Source: Berkiella_A sp050252335 (GTDB lineage: Bacteria > Pseudomonadota > Gammaproteobacteria > Berkiellales > Berkiellaceae). From it: a stretch of DNA of 36,309 nt. Both the position numbers and the translations under genes were made by a program. Positions within the stretch are counted from its first letter, which is position 1; the number at the start of each line of letters is the position of its first letter. Below are positions 8,224 through 15,601 of this stretch, one piece after another. The stretch covers positions 1 through 36,309 of the forward strand of contig JBFWLB010000026.1 in assembly GCA_050252335.1 (NCBI GenBank), written 5' to 3'. Below the pieces are notes generated by a model. That model was not told where the DNA came from. It ran no database searches and worked only from the letters and a program-made list of their open reading frames with translations.

Positions 8224-8859
8224 ATGGCTGTGCTAGCAAATAAACGCTCCGTAATGACTTTGTATTCTGGTTCAAACGATCCCTATAGCCATCGTGCAAG
8301 AATTGTCTTAGCAGAGAAAGGGGTTACCTTTGATTTATATGAGATTGATCCTGCTATGCAACCTAATGCATTATCAGAAATTAATCCCTACAATTCTGTT
8401 CCTACTTTAGTGGATAGAGATCTTGTGCTCTATGAATCTGAAATCATCATGGAATATTTAGATGAAAGATTTCCACATCCACCTTTGATGCCTGTGTATC
8501 CTGTTGCAAGAGCAAGAAGCCGCTTGATGCTGCATAGAGTGAATCGTGATTGGTATGTTTATATGAGAAAAATTCTCAATAAATCCACAGATCCTATGGA
8601 TGCAGATGATGCACGTAAAGCATTGAAAGAAAGCATTACCTCTGTAGCGCCTGTTTTTAATGAAATGCCTTTTTTCTTTAGTGAAGAGTTTTCATTAGTA
8701 GACTGTGCTGTTGCTCCCTTACTATGGCGTTTACCTTCTATGGGTATTGAGCTTGGACCTGAAGCAAAGCCTGTTTATGATTATGCTAAACGTATTTTTA
8801 AACGTGAACCTTTCCAGGTAAGTTTGACAGATACAGAGAGAGCATTGAGAGAGTTATGA
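8224..8859 (+). CDS. sspA: Stringent starvation protein A
   Basis: A 211-residue protein with a glutathione S-transferase fold: N-terminal thioredoxin-like half (LYSGSNDPYSHRARIVLAEK at about 15-34, NPYNSVPTL and ESEIIMEYLDERFPHPPLMP) and helical C-terminal half. SspA proteins lack GST activity. They bind RNA polymerase and, in E. coli, act in the stationary-phase and acid response. The PHPPLMP segment is a typical SspA feature. It sits after petABC and overlaps sspB by 4 bases, so it is likely cotranscribed with both. Confidence 0.97.
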   Translation: MAVLANKRSVMTLYSGSNDPYSHRARIVLAEKGVTFDLYEIDPAMQPNALSEINPYNSVPTLVDRDLVLYESEIIMEYLDERFPHPPLMPVYPVARARSRLMLHRVNRDWYVYMRKILNKSTDPMDADDARKALKESITSVAPVFNEMPFFFSEEFSLVDCAVAPLLWRLPSMGIELGPEAKPVYDYAKRIFKREPFQVSLTDTERALREL

Positions 8860-9284
8860 CATCCAGCAGACCCTATCTGTTAAGAGCATTTTATGAATGG
8901 ATAGTCGATAATAATGCTACGCCTTATGTCGTTGTAAATGCTGATTTTCCAGATGCTCATGTTCCTTTGCAATATGTTGAGAATGGCCGCATTGTTTTGA
9001 ATATTTCACCTGGTGCGGTTCGTTCTTTATTGATTGCCAATGATCATGTTGAGTTTAATGCACGTTTTGGTGGTGCTCCCTTTGACGTGTATGCGCCTAT
9101 CAAAGCAATCACAGCTATTTATGCCAAAGAAAATGGTCGAGGCATGGTCTTCAAAGAAGAAGATGATGACGAAGACGATACACCTCCTCCTGAAGATAAA
9201 AATACTACAGGTGGTTCTTCTTCTGGGAAGAATAGTGGTGGTAAAGGCAAAGGTGGTCGTCCTAATCTGACGATCGTTAAATAG
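8856..9284 (+). CDS. sspB: ClpXP protease specificity-enhancing factor
   Basis: SspB is a dimeric adaptor that binds ssrA-tagged peptides and hands them to ClpXP. The 142-residue protein has the substrate-binding domain at about 1-108 (SRPYLLRAFYEWIVDNN, ISPGAVRSL, FNARFGG). A flexible acidic then Gly/Ser/Lys-rich linker (109-133) follows. The extreme C terminus RPNLTIVK matches the ClpX-docking motif of E. coli SspB (RPALRVVK type). The start codon lies inside the sspA stop (ATGA). It is the last gene of the operon. Confidence 0.97.
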   Translation: MTSSRPYLLRAFYEWIVDNNATPYVVVNADFPDAHVPLQYVENGRIVLNISPGAVRSLLIANDHVEFNARFGGAPFDVYAPIKAITAIYAKENGRGMVFKEEDDDEDDTPPPEDKNTTGGSSSGKNSGGKGKGGRPNLTIVK

Positions 9285-9316
9285 CATCTCTTCTTAAAAA
9301 AATATCATGAATGTGT

Positions 9317-9349
9317 TGCCCCTCTTTTACTGCGGTAGGAGGAGGGGCA
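9317..9349 (+). terminator. Hairpin downstream of sspB, possible terminator
   Basis: TGCCCCTC (9317-9324) pairs with GAGGGGCA (9342-9349) across a 17-base loop, 33 bases after the sspB stop. No clear T-tract follows, so intrinsic termination would be inefficient. A second small palindrome, AAAGTAT-AG-ATACTTT, lies at 9353-9368. Confidence 0.45.
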
Positions 9350-9433
9350 CTTAAAGTATAGATACTTTACTTCTTCTGTTTTTCTTCTGGCTTGTATCTA
9401 AGGCTAGATGTTTCTACTCATATACCAATTCTT

Positions 9434-9463
9434 AAATTCGACACCTTTGGCAAAAAAGCACCC
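9434..9463. repeat. Short dispersed repeat, copy 1
   Basis: About 25 of 29 bases match the sequence at 15799-15827 in the same orientation (AATTCGACAyCTTTGG core, then AAAAAGCAyCC). Both copies lie in non-coding stretches of the accessory zone. On the minus strand both could be read as a similar short peptide, so they may be remnants of the same gene family. Confidence 0.4.
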
Positions 9464-9566
9464 TAGATATGAATAAGTAGGGTAATTATTGTCCATTACT
9501 AAATTTTCCAGGTTAGGGTGCATGCTCTCATAAATGACGGTTTATCAATGAGTTACCATTAGATTG

Positions 9567-9699
9567 TTATATTTTATATCTATTTAAACCCCTTTATAAC
9601 GGGGTTAATTAGATATAAATTATAATATTTATTGATTTTATTATATTTTATATCTAAAATAACCTAATATTAAGGGGTTAAAGTGGATATAAATAATAA
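9567..9699 (+). promoter_or_regulatory. abiE promoter region with four operator half-sites
   Basis: Four related half-sites form two inverted pairs. Sites 1 (9567-9592) and 3 (9641-9664) begin with the identical 16-mer TTATATTTTATATCTA. Sites 2 (9601-9625) and 4 (9674-9699) are the same motif in reverse. Sites 1, 2 and 4 carry the AACCCC/GGGGTT end, and site 3 has a weaker AACC. Site 4 covers the AAGGGG ribosome-binding site (9672-9677) and the GTG start of abiEi at 9683. AbiEi of other systems is known to bind two inverted repeats and repress its own operon, so these are probably its operators. A TATAAT at 9621-9626 inside site 2 could be the -10. Confidence 0.75.
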
Positions 9700-10537
9700 T
9701 TTTTCTAAAACATTGGGAGCGAAAGGGTCCAATTTCATTCTCGGACTTTATGAGATCAATCGCCCAATATTTACCTTAGCTGACGCCTCAAGGCTTACTG
9801 ATCTCAAAGGCAAAGAGCTACAAAAATTTATAGAACCCCTTATCAATAAAGGCATTCTTGTTAGACTTATCCCTGGTCTTTATTCAATCGTGCCTTTTGA
9901 ACAAGGCTACACCAAAACTTATATGGGTAATCCTTATGTAGTAGCTCGTGAGATCGTTCACCACAAGAGCAAAGAAAAGGAACCTCAGTATTTTATCTCG
10001 CATGCTTCTGCATTTGAGTTACATCAAATGGTGACCCAGCCGCAACTAATGGTCTTTGCTTCTGTTACAAAACAAATTAAGCAAAAAATTAACATCCTGG
10101 GAACAGAGTTTCATTTTGTAACTTGTAAAGAGAGTGATTATTTTGGATTCAAGAAATTATGGATTGATAAATCTGAAATGATTTTAGTGAGTGATCTTGA
10201 AAGAACCATTATTGATGGACTTAAGATCCCTGAATACTGTGGTGGAATCACAGAGGTTGCAAAAGGATTATGGATTAAACGCCATGAACTTAACCCTGAT
10301 AAGCTAGTGGATTATGCTGAGAGAATAGATAAAGGGGCTGTTTATCGACGTTTAGGCTTCCTGCTTGAATTGTATGAAATTGAATGTTCAAGCGCTATTG
10401 AAAGGCTTCGGGGAAAATTACGCACGGGTTATCAACTTCTCGATCCGAGTCTTTTAAATGAAGGTAAACATAATGCCCGTTGGTTTTTGAGGTTAAACGT
10501 ACCAGAAGAAGAATTTTTGTCAGTAGTAAGAACATAA
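9683..10537 (+). CDS. abiEi: Type IV antitoxin AbiEi, autoregulatory
   Basis: A 284-residue antitoxin of the AbiE toxin-antitoxin and phage-exclusion family. The N-terminal winged helix-turn-helix covers about 15-75 (ADASRLTDL, NKGILVRLIPGLYSIV) and should bind the operators upstream. The C-terminal antitoxin domain has the family-typical SDLERTIIDGL (170-180). The start is GTG, chosen for AAGGGG at 5-bp spacing. AbiEi proteins neutralise AbiEii without direct binding (type IV) and repress the operon. The stop is one base before the abiEii ATG, so the two are coupled. It is intact and lies between sspB and a tRNA-Glu scar, which suggests acquisition. Confidence 0.93.
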   Translation: MDINNNFSKTLGAKGSNFILGLYEINRPIFTLADASRLTDLKGKELQKFIEPLINKGILVRLIPGLYSIVPFEQGYTKTYMGNPYVVAREIVHHKSKEKEPQYFISHASAFELHQMVTQPQLMVFASVTKQIKQKINILGTEFHFVTCKESDYFGFKKLWIDKSEMILVSDLERTIIDGLKIPEYCGGITEVAKGLWIKRHELNPDKLVDYAERIDKGAVYRRLGFLLELYEIECSSAIERLRGKLRTGYQLLDPSLLNEGKHNARWFLRLNVPEEEFLSVVRT

Positions 10538-10538
10538 T

Positions 10539-11378
10539 ATGATACCTCAAAAAAGCATTTCTAAAATATCAAATAAGACTTTTGAATCAGGTGGCAGGAG
10601 AATACCCGAAGCTGTGATTGAAAGAGATTATTGCTTATCGTGGTTTTTGTTTGGATTGGCACAATCAACGCTCAAAGATGAGCTTGTTTTTAAGGGGGGT
10701 ACAGCTCTGCGTCGCTGTTACTTCGGGGATTATAGATTCTCAGAAGATCTAGATTTCACCCTAATTGAAGAAATAACGCTTGATGAAATTTTGAAGGGAT
10801 TTGAAAAGATATTCATTTGGGTTAAAGATGAATCAGGGATTATTTTTGCTAATGCAAGGCAAGAGCCTTCATCTGTAAATACGCATACTTTTTATATTAG
10901 CTATATTGGGCCTCTGCCAGGGAAAGAAAAGGAAGTGAAGGTAGACGTAACTTTTAGAGAGAAGATCATTAAACCAATTGAAGAAAAATGCATTATTAAA
11001 ACTTATGAGGAATACGATGATTTTTTAGAGGAGCCTAAAATTAAGGTGTATTCTTTAGATGAAGTAGCGATTGAAAAAATCTGTGCCCTTTTTGCGCCAG
11101 CAAGGAATGAACCGCGTGATCTCTATGATATTTATCATCTTATCGAGAATGAAAGGCTTGATATAGCCCCTCTTATTCATTGCATAGAAGAAAAAATGAA
11201 TTTTAAAGGTGCTTCATTTGAAAAAAATAGAAATGAATTTTTAAAAAAGGAAATGCGGCTGAAAAAATTATGGGAAAAGAGATTGTCTCAGCAAATGGCA
11301 TCACTTCCTGAATATGATGATATATTTCGTGCAGTCAAAAGAGCGTTTCGGCGGGCTGAACTTTTACCGCAGGGTTAA
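10539..11378 (+). CDS. abiEii: AbiEii nucleotidyltransferase toxin
   Basis: A 279-residue DUF1814-type nucleotidyltransferase, the toxin partner of AbiEi. Motifs seen in order: KGGTALRR (52-59), RFSEDLDFT (66-74, with the catalytic acidic pair), KVDVT (134-138) and LDEVAIEKICALFAPARNEP (173-192) followed by RDLYD. Family members transfer nucleotides, some to the tRNA acceptor stem (shown for the related MenT toxins), and halt growth, giving abortive phage exclusion. All motifs are present, so an active toxin is expected. It is translated directly after abiEi. Several hundred bases without an intact gene follow. Confidence 0.93.
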   Translation: MIPQKSISKISNKTFESGGRRIPEAVIERDYCLSWFLFGLAQSTLKDELVFKGGTALRRCYFGDYRFSEDLDFTLIEEITLDEILKGFEKIFIWVKDESGIIFANARQEPSSVNTHTFYISYIGPLPGKEKEVKVDVTFREKIIKPIEEKCIIKTYEEYDDFLEEPKIKVYSLDEVAIEKICALFAPARNEPRDLYDIYHLIENERLDIAPLIHCIEEKMNFKGASFEKNRNEFLKKEMRLKKLWEKRLSQQMASLPEYDDIFRAVKRAFRRAELLPQG

Positions 11379-11921
11379 AAAATAATCAGCTTATACAAAT
11401 TCCCTGAGATTTTAGTTTGATTTTGTTCTCATTTAATAAATCCGGCTTATTATTTTCGTATATTTTTAAACTTAGGGTTAATAGGAAGCAATCAAAGAAC
11501 GTGAAGCATTTTTGCACTTGATTTAATATTTATATCGTCGTATCCCAAATAAAAATAATTTTGAAATCAATTGGTTATGGTGTTCTTGGATGCTCGTCAA
11601 TGCGCGGTATATAACTCTTTCACGGCGGTAACAGAGGTTCGAATTCCCTTGGGGACGCCATTATTTTGTCAATAAAATCAAATGATTACAGTAAAATGGA
11701 AATTTTCGAAATCGTAACTTACATAAAACTTCTCAAAGACATGGATCGTTGTACAAATCATGTCTTGTTATAATTCCAAATTTCCCTTTACTGAAAAGTT
11801 AATAGAACATGCAGATGGCGGTAATAAGCAAGCTTTATTCTTATTACGTTGCTCATTCCTAGGTCCACAAAATCAAAGCAAGTTTTAAAACTAACAAATT
11901 ACCAAATGCGTCTGTACTAAG
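11379..11921. other. Non-coding or decayed stretch after abiEii
   Basis: This stretch of about 540 bases has no convincing gene. It contains the tRNA-Glu fragment described separately. A 42-codon open frame at 11760-11888 (begins MSCYNSKFPFTEK) has no ribosome-binding site and no recognisable motif. It could be part of the decayed frame that follows. The stretch reads as degraded island DNA. Confidence 0.5.
11617..11660 (+). other. 3' fragment of tRNA-Glu (UUC), likely attachment-site scar
   Basis: The sequence CTTTCACGGCGGTAACAG, followed by the T-arm GGTTCGAATTCCC and the end GGGGACGCCA, matches bacterial tRNA-Glu from the anticodon loop (TTTCAC, anticodon TTC) to the encoded CCA. The 5' half is missing: no GTCCCC acceptor strand or CCGCC anticodon-stem strand precedes it. 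The T-stem has one mismatch. A 3' tRNA piece of this kind is the usual product of integrase-mediated insertion at a tRNA gene (attL/attR). No integrase gene is in the window. Confidence 0.85.
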
Positions 11922-12302
11922 GTGGCAACCAATACTGAAAAAGAGCTGGAGCAGTTTCAGAAAAGCTTGCTAAATATTCATCCGACTACCCAAAAGAAGT
12001 TTGATATGTTTAGTTTATCTGTTTTTTTAAATCACAGGTTTGAGGTTTTGAAAAAACGATTAGGTAATTCAAGGCGTGCCCGCAACGCATTGTTGTAGAG
12101 TTTTAAACCAGTCGTATGAGCGTCTATTTAAGCTACGAGAAACAGAAAACTTTCCAAACAAGCTGAATGTATAGAGCAGTATAATCGTTTTGCTGCTAGC
12201 TGCGGAGATGTCACTTTAGATAGACTTGACTATTTACTGGCATATAGCAAAAAGCATGCAAATGAATGGTTCTATGATGCATCAGGTGGCGAGTCACTCT
12301 GA
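11922..12302 (+). pseudogene. Decayed gene of unknown function
   Basis: Three plus-strand pieces read like one former protein of about 125 residues. The first is 11922-12098 (GTG start, VATNTEKELEQFQKSLL, ends ALL*). The middle piece is in another frame at about 12109-12171 (QSYERLFKLRETENFPNKL). The last returns to the first frame at 12165-12302 (ECIEQYNRFAASCGDVTLDR to the stop). Two compensating frameshifts explain this. No family is recognised. The tail overlaps the convergent gene ending at 12272 by about 30 bases. Confidence 0.45.
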
Positions 12303-13720
12303 TCAGGGTTTCTATCTAAGCGGCTTAATAATTTACTGCATCCTTCACTAATGATTCTTGGTATATCCCCATGACGGTCTAAGATATAGCCGTAGAGTGC
12401 TAAATACTTATTAGTGTCTTCTTTATAAAGCGATAAAATTTCACTAAATACATCATGGAATGGTCTGGATTCGGATGAAGCTAAATCTAGCATTTTTTCA
12501 AATGAACTTATCGATATAATAAAAACATTTTCTTTGGTCAGCTGAGTATTCTTAAATAGATCAGTTACCTCTGTTAAATTTGTTTCTTGGACAAAAAAAT
12601 CCAAACAAGTCTCAGAGCTTGTAATTATTAGGCCGTAGTCTGTGTTGGTTGCGTTATACGATTCGGTTGTCTTGGTTATTTGAGAAATTCCCTTTAAAAT
12701 TGATTTTTTTAATGTCCGATAAACAACACTATCTTGTATAGCGAATTTGGCTATATCATTTAACCCGCCAGATTTAACCTCAATAAAAATATTCTGACCG
12801 TCTTTCTGATATATGAAATCACAACTTTTATCTGTGCCTTCTTTTATAGGTTTAAACCCTAATATTTGGTAATATTCATATAAATGTTTAACATATGGTT
12901 GAAATATATTATCTCCATAGAAAGTGCTGAAATGTTTCATGTGAGTATTTAAGAAGTCATAAATAAATGTGCTGATTCGAAAAGATATAAGTGCATTATT
13001 GAGAACTCGATATTTGCCATCCTCAAGTTTTAATAAGGGACTGTCAATGAATGGTGTTGGATTCGTCAAATCATTGCATGGGTCATGATTTTTTTCTAAT
13101 TCCCATTTGTTTTTTAGCGCACTCTCAGTGTTGCTAAATCTGTCTAAAAAGTTGCCAATAAACTCTATACTAAACACATCAAATAAAATTTGAAAGTTTT
13201 CGGATAGTATGAGTTCTGTATTATCCTGTAAAAGTGTAAACAAGCCAAAAACAGCATGGTACGGTGCTAAAGGATTAACATTAAACTTTTCATGGAAAAC
13301 TTTATTGACCTCGGCATTATCCTTAAATATCAAATAATCTCTTGTAAGTGAGAGCTTTAGTAAAGTTTTAGTATCTTCGCCATATATTACTTGCTGATGT
13401 CTATATTTTTTGAAGTATTGCCTTATGCTATCTGGTTGATCTTCTTTATCACAAGCTAGCCAAAAGTCTCTCGTATTTTGCTTTAATTCATCAAGACCAG
13501 TTTGAATGCATGGCTTGGTTTCGTGCTTGTTTATATTTCCATATTTCATCGCCCATTTTAATAGAGCAGCATATTCCCAAGGGTTTAGATCATTCTTCTG
13601 CTCTGTTTGTATTGTCGATGAAAAATATTTTTTGAATAGAAGTGGAACAAGCTCATTCTTATGTTGCTTTGTTATTTTGTTTCTAATTTTACTTTTAAAC
13701 ATGGAGTAGCATTGATTCAT
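12272..13720 (-). CDS. Putative PD-(D/E)XK nuclease-domain protein
   Basis: A 482-residue soluble protein. Residues 265-330 contain a restriction-endonuclease-like core: YGDNIFQPYVKHLYEYY (helix), then CDFIYQKDGQNIFIEVKSGG (300-319) with Asp301, Glu314 and Lys316, the classical D-x12-ExK signature. The N-terminal 250 residues are helical and charged with no family I recognise. The C-terminal part (335-450) appears alpha/beta. Its place among AbiE, island scars and other defence-type genes suggests a role in defence or mobile-DNA control, which is inference. No methyltransferase or partner gene is adjacent. There is no good ribosome-binding site, and Met7 is an alternative start. Confidence 0.75.
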   Translation of the reverse strand: MNQCYSMFKSKIRNKITKQHKNELVPLLFKKYFSSTIQTEQKNDLNPWEYAALLKWAMKYGNINKHETKPCIQTGLDELKQNTRDFWLACDKEDQPDSIRQYFKKYRHQQVIYGEDTKTLLKLSLTRDYLIFKDNAEVNKVFHEKFNVNPLAPYHAVFGLFTLLQDNTELILSENFQILFDVFSIEFIGNFLDRFSNTESALKNKWELEKNHDPCNDLTNPTPFIDSPLLKLEDGKYRVLNNALISFRISTFIYDFLNTHMKHFSTFYGDNIFQPYVKHLYEYYQILGFKPIKEGTDKSCDFIYQKDGQNIFIEVKSGGLNDIAKFAIQDSVVYRTLKKSILKGISQITKTTESYNATNTDYGLIITSSETCLDFFVQETNLTEVTDLFKNTQLTKENVFIISISSFEKMLDLASSESRPFHDVFSEILSLYKEDTNKYLALYGYILDRHGDIPRIISEGCSKLLSRLDRNPDQSDSPPDAS

Positions 13721-13854
13721 TTTTTTTAAATTGGATTAGTAAACTAAGTGGATTAATCAAACTGCTTACCTTTTATGATCTTAGATGGTTTCCATTCTTT
13801 TAGCCATTTTCATAAACTGTCAATTCTGAACAGTAGAAAAATAGATAGGGTTTT

Positions 13855-14030
13855 TATCAGATTTTTTCAATTCTTTACCATCGTAACTTTCTATACCTCA
13901 TGAAAGACTAAAGTGATCTTGAACAAAATGAAAGAGCGATTGCTGCGATCAAACTATGTATTCAGTAAGGGTATAGGCTCGATTAATTCGCAATAACCCA
14001 CGTTTCATTTTTAAAGGTGGCATAGAGTTG
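13855..14030 (-). pseudogene. Fragment of an arylamine N-acetyltransferase gene
   Basis: On the minus strand, ATFKNETWVIAN (ending near 13983) continues after a frame change as LIEPIPLLNT, stop, FDRSNRSFIL, down to about 13915. The intact N-acetyltransferase at 17450-18259 reads VTFNNETWICDCGF and LIEPIPLVLDTQFDHCNRSFIL at the equivalent place, so homology is clear at both DNA and protein level. The fragment carries a frameshift and an in-frame stop and lacks the residues around the catalytic Cys and His. A piece at about 13855-13885 (YDGKELKKSDKN) may be the remnant of its C terminus. Confidence 0.75.
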
Positions 14031-14240
14031 CTTTGATGTTATTTCGAAAGCTATAGATTTAATGAATATCCAGATTACACGCTCTGCTTGTTGTAATTCC
14101 AGATCTTTCAATGATAACTCTTCTTTAGGGACTAAAAAATTTTCATTTGATGGCATAGAAAGGGTTTGTATATCAGAAAATGCCAGCACGGATTTTGCGA
14201 ATATAAAATAAAATTCAAGAGTAATAGAAAACAGAAGCAA
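13983..14240 (-). CDS. Short ORF ending in NAT-like sequence, probably a relic
   Basis: An 85-codon open frame. Residues 1-20 are hydrophobic and the centre is charged (VPKEELSLKDLELQQAERVI). The last residues (YATFKNETWV) match the N-acetyltransferase encoded at 17450-18259. Because the match continues past the stop in another frame, this is probably the surviving reading frame of a broken gene and not a functional protein. No ribosome-binding site is evident. Confidence 0.3.
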   Translation of the reverse strand: MLLFSITLEFYFIFAKSVLAFSDIQTLSMPSNENFLVPKEELSLKDLELQQAERVIWIFIKSIAFEITSKQLYATFKNETWVIAN

Positions 14241-14559
14241 GCGTTATTTGTTAATGATTTTTTAGATGTTTTATTACACCGAATGCTAACCATATTGTTC
14301 TTGGGTTTTATTGTGCTCCATATTTTATGTTAAATGTGGTTGCAAGAACATGTCAAATCTGTATATTTTTCTTTACAAGCTCAATTTTTTTCAGGCTATT
14401 GTTTTTATTTGAAATTTTATTTTAATGCGTGAGGTTAAGCTGTTTGTCTTGATTTTCATTGCTGAGCTATAACCAAATAGATTTGATATTTTTATTTGAA
14501 ACTAAAGTCAGCTGTTTGATGTCACTCTAATTAGGAATTGTATCCGAGAAAGATTTTTT
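14241..14559. other. AT-rich intergenic stretch
   Basis: About 320 bases, very AT-rich, with no coding signal on either strand. It lies upstream of the small ORF at 14560 and may contain its promoter, for example TTGATG near 14515, but without a convincing -10. Confidence 0.4.
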
Positions 14560-14778
14560 ATGAAGACATTATTGCTTGTCTTACTGGTAAATATTTTTAT
14601 CACAATGAGTGTAAATTCTCTTCCTTGTTTTATCAATTGTGACCAGGAATCAAATGTTCGATCATCCGCAATTAAGCGGCTAGTTAAGCTCTATGCAATA
14701 AATTTCTTAAAATGGATTGAGAGAAGAGATTGTTGTTCTTGGTATAAAGGTGTTGTGGTTGCAGCGATGGAAGATTAG
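14560..14778 (+). CDS. Small Cys-containing putative secreted peptide
   Basis: A 72-residue ORF that begins with a good signal-peptide profile (MKTLLLVLLVNIFITMSVNS). Four cysteines follow (LPCFINC at about 22-28 and RDCCSW at about 56-61), in a pattern that could form two disulphides. A weak GAGAAAG lies 7 bases before the ATG. No family is recognised. It could be a small secreted protein or a remnant, as it sits among decayed genes. Confidence 0.4.
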   Translation: MKTLLLVLLVNIFITMSVNSLPCFINCDQESNVRSSAIKRLVKLYAINFLKWIERRDCCSWYKGVVVAAMED

Positions 14779-14833
14779 TATGTTGTGATGGTTCTTTCAG
14801 GTCGATTTATCGATGTTGTTTGATAAAGTGGGT

Positions 14834-14856
14834 TAGGCTGCATAGTGTACAGCCTA
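14834..14856. terminator. Hairpin after the small secreted ORF
   Basis: TAGGCTG (14834-14840) and CAGCCTA (14850-14856) form a perfect 7-bp stem with a 9-base loop, 56 bases after the stop at 14778. No T-tract follows, so it is a weak terminator candidate only. Confidence 0.35.
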
Positions 14857-14998
14857 GAATAAGTTAAGAATTAAAGATACATTTTTAGTTCGTCTCCACT
14901 ATTCCGCGGCTTTTTTGTGGCATCAAGGCGCGACACGAGCAAGGATGTAATGATACGTTATTAGTAATCTGTAACTTTTAGTAGTCAATGGTGAAAAA

Positions 14999-15403
14999 AT
15001 GTTAAATATATTACTCGCTGTAATTTTCCTTGTTGTATCAACATCGTTACCTGCTAATGCATATGATGCAGAACGAGCAAAAAATAACTTTTCTCATGAA
15101 CTAGCAGAGTGTTCAGTTTATTTTCTTTTAATTTCAGAAGCGGTTTCTAGGCAGAATACTCAAGAAGGCGATGATTTATCAAATAGATATCGTGAAGCAG
15201 GCGAAGTTTTGTTAGAGGGTGCAGCAAACTTTTCGCAGCCAGAAACTGCTTTGGCAAGAGCAGAAATATCAATGAAAGAAATGATTTCCAAAATTGACAA
15301 TAATTTTGAGAACATATCGATTTTAATGAATCAATATATGGAACAATGCACTCAAGTCTATCAAGCACCTGAAGAAAGGTTTCAGTATTGGCTTGAACAG
15401 TAA
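14999..15403 (+). CDS. Secreted protein of unknown function
   Basis: A 134-residue protein with a clear signal peptide (MLNILLAVIFLVVSTSLPANA|YDAE, cleavage at about 21). The mature part is helical and acidic with two cysteines (ELAECSVYF at about 38 and MEQCTQVY at about 118) that could pair. No family is recognised; helical periplasmic proteins of this size are common as hypothetical envelope proteins. A weak GGTGAA precedes the ATG. Only 21 bases separate it from the fic remnant, so it may have replaced the 5' part of that gene. Confidence 0.65.
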   Translation: MLNILLAVIFLVVSTSLPANAYDAERAKNNFSHELAECSVYFLLISEAVSRQNTQEGDDLSNRYREAGEVLLEGAANFSQPETALARAEISMKEMISKIDNNFENISILMNQYMEQCTQVYQAPEERFQYWLEQ

Positions 15404-15424
15404 ATTTCACCTTATTGAGGGTGA

Positions 15425-15601
15425 TCAGATGAAAAAATTGCTTTTGTTGAGAATGAGCTTAATGTTTCCCGTATTACAGCAACTCGCTATCTTGATGAAT
15501 TGAGTGGTATTGGTTTGATGGAGAAGATCAAGCTTGGGCGTGATAACTATTATATTAACCATGAGTTAATGAAACTAATAAGTAATGTCCAAGATCTTTA
15601 A
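15425..15601 (+). pseudogene. 3' remnant of a Fic-family gene (C-terminal winged helix)
   Basis: An open frame of 58 codons, opened by a stop and without a start codon, reads FVENELNVSRITATRYLDEL, then GLMEKIKLGRDNYYINHELM and a stop. This pattern (VSR.TATRYLDEL..GL..K...GR.NYYIN..L) is the winged-helix tail of long Fic proteins, which AMPylate targets. The catalytic Fic domain (HPFxxGNGR) is absent upstream, so this is a 5'-truncated fragment. Confidence 0.75.

Noticed and set aside
9027..9287. Open frames on both strands inside the 3' part of sspB
   Set aside because: They result from the repetitive Asp/Gly/Lys codons of the SspB linker. The sspB frame ends with the ClpX-docking motif.
9541..9700. 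CRISPR-like or tandem repeat array upstream of abiEi
   Set aside because: The repeated units alternate in orientation, differ in spacing and precede a self-regulating antitoxin, so operators explain them better.
11590..11660. Possible complete tRNA gene
   Set aside because: Only the anticodon-loop to CCA half of tRNA-Glu is present. No matching acceptor 5' strand, D-arm or 5' anticodon strand precedes it.
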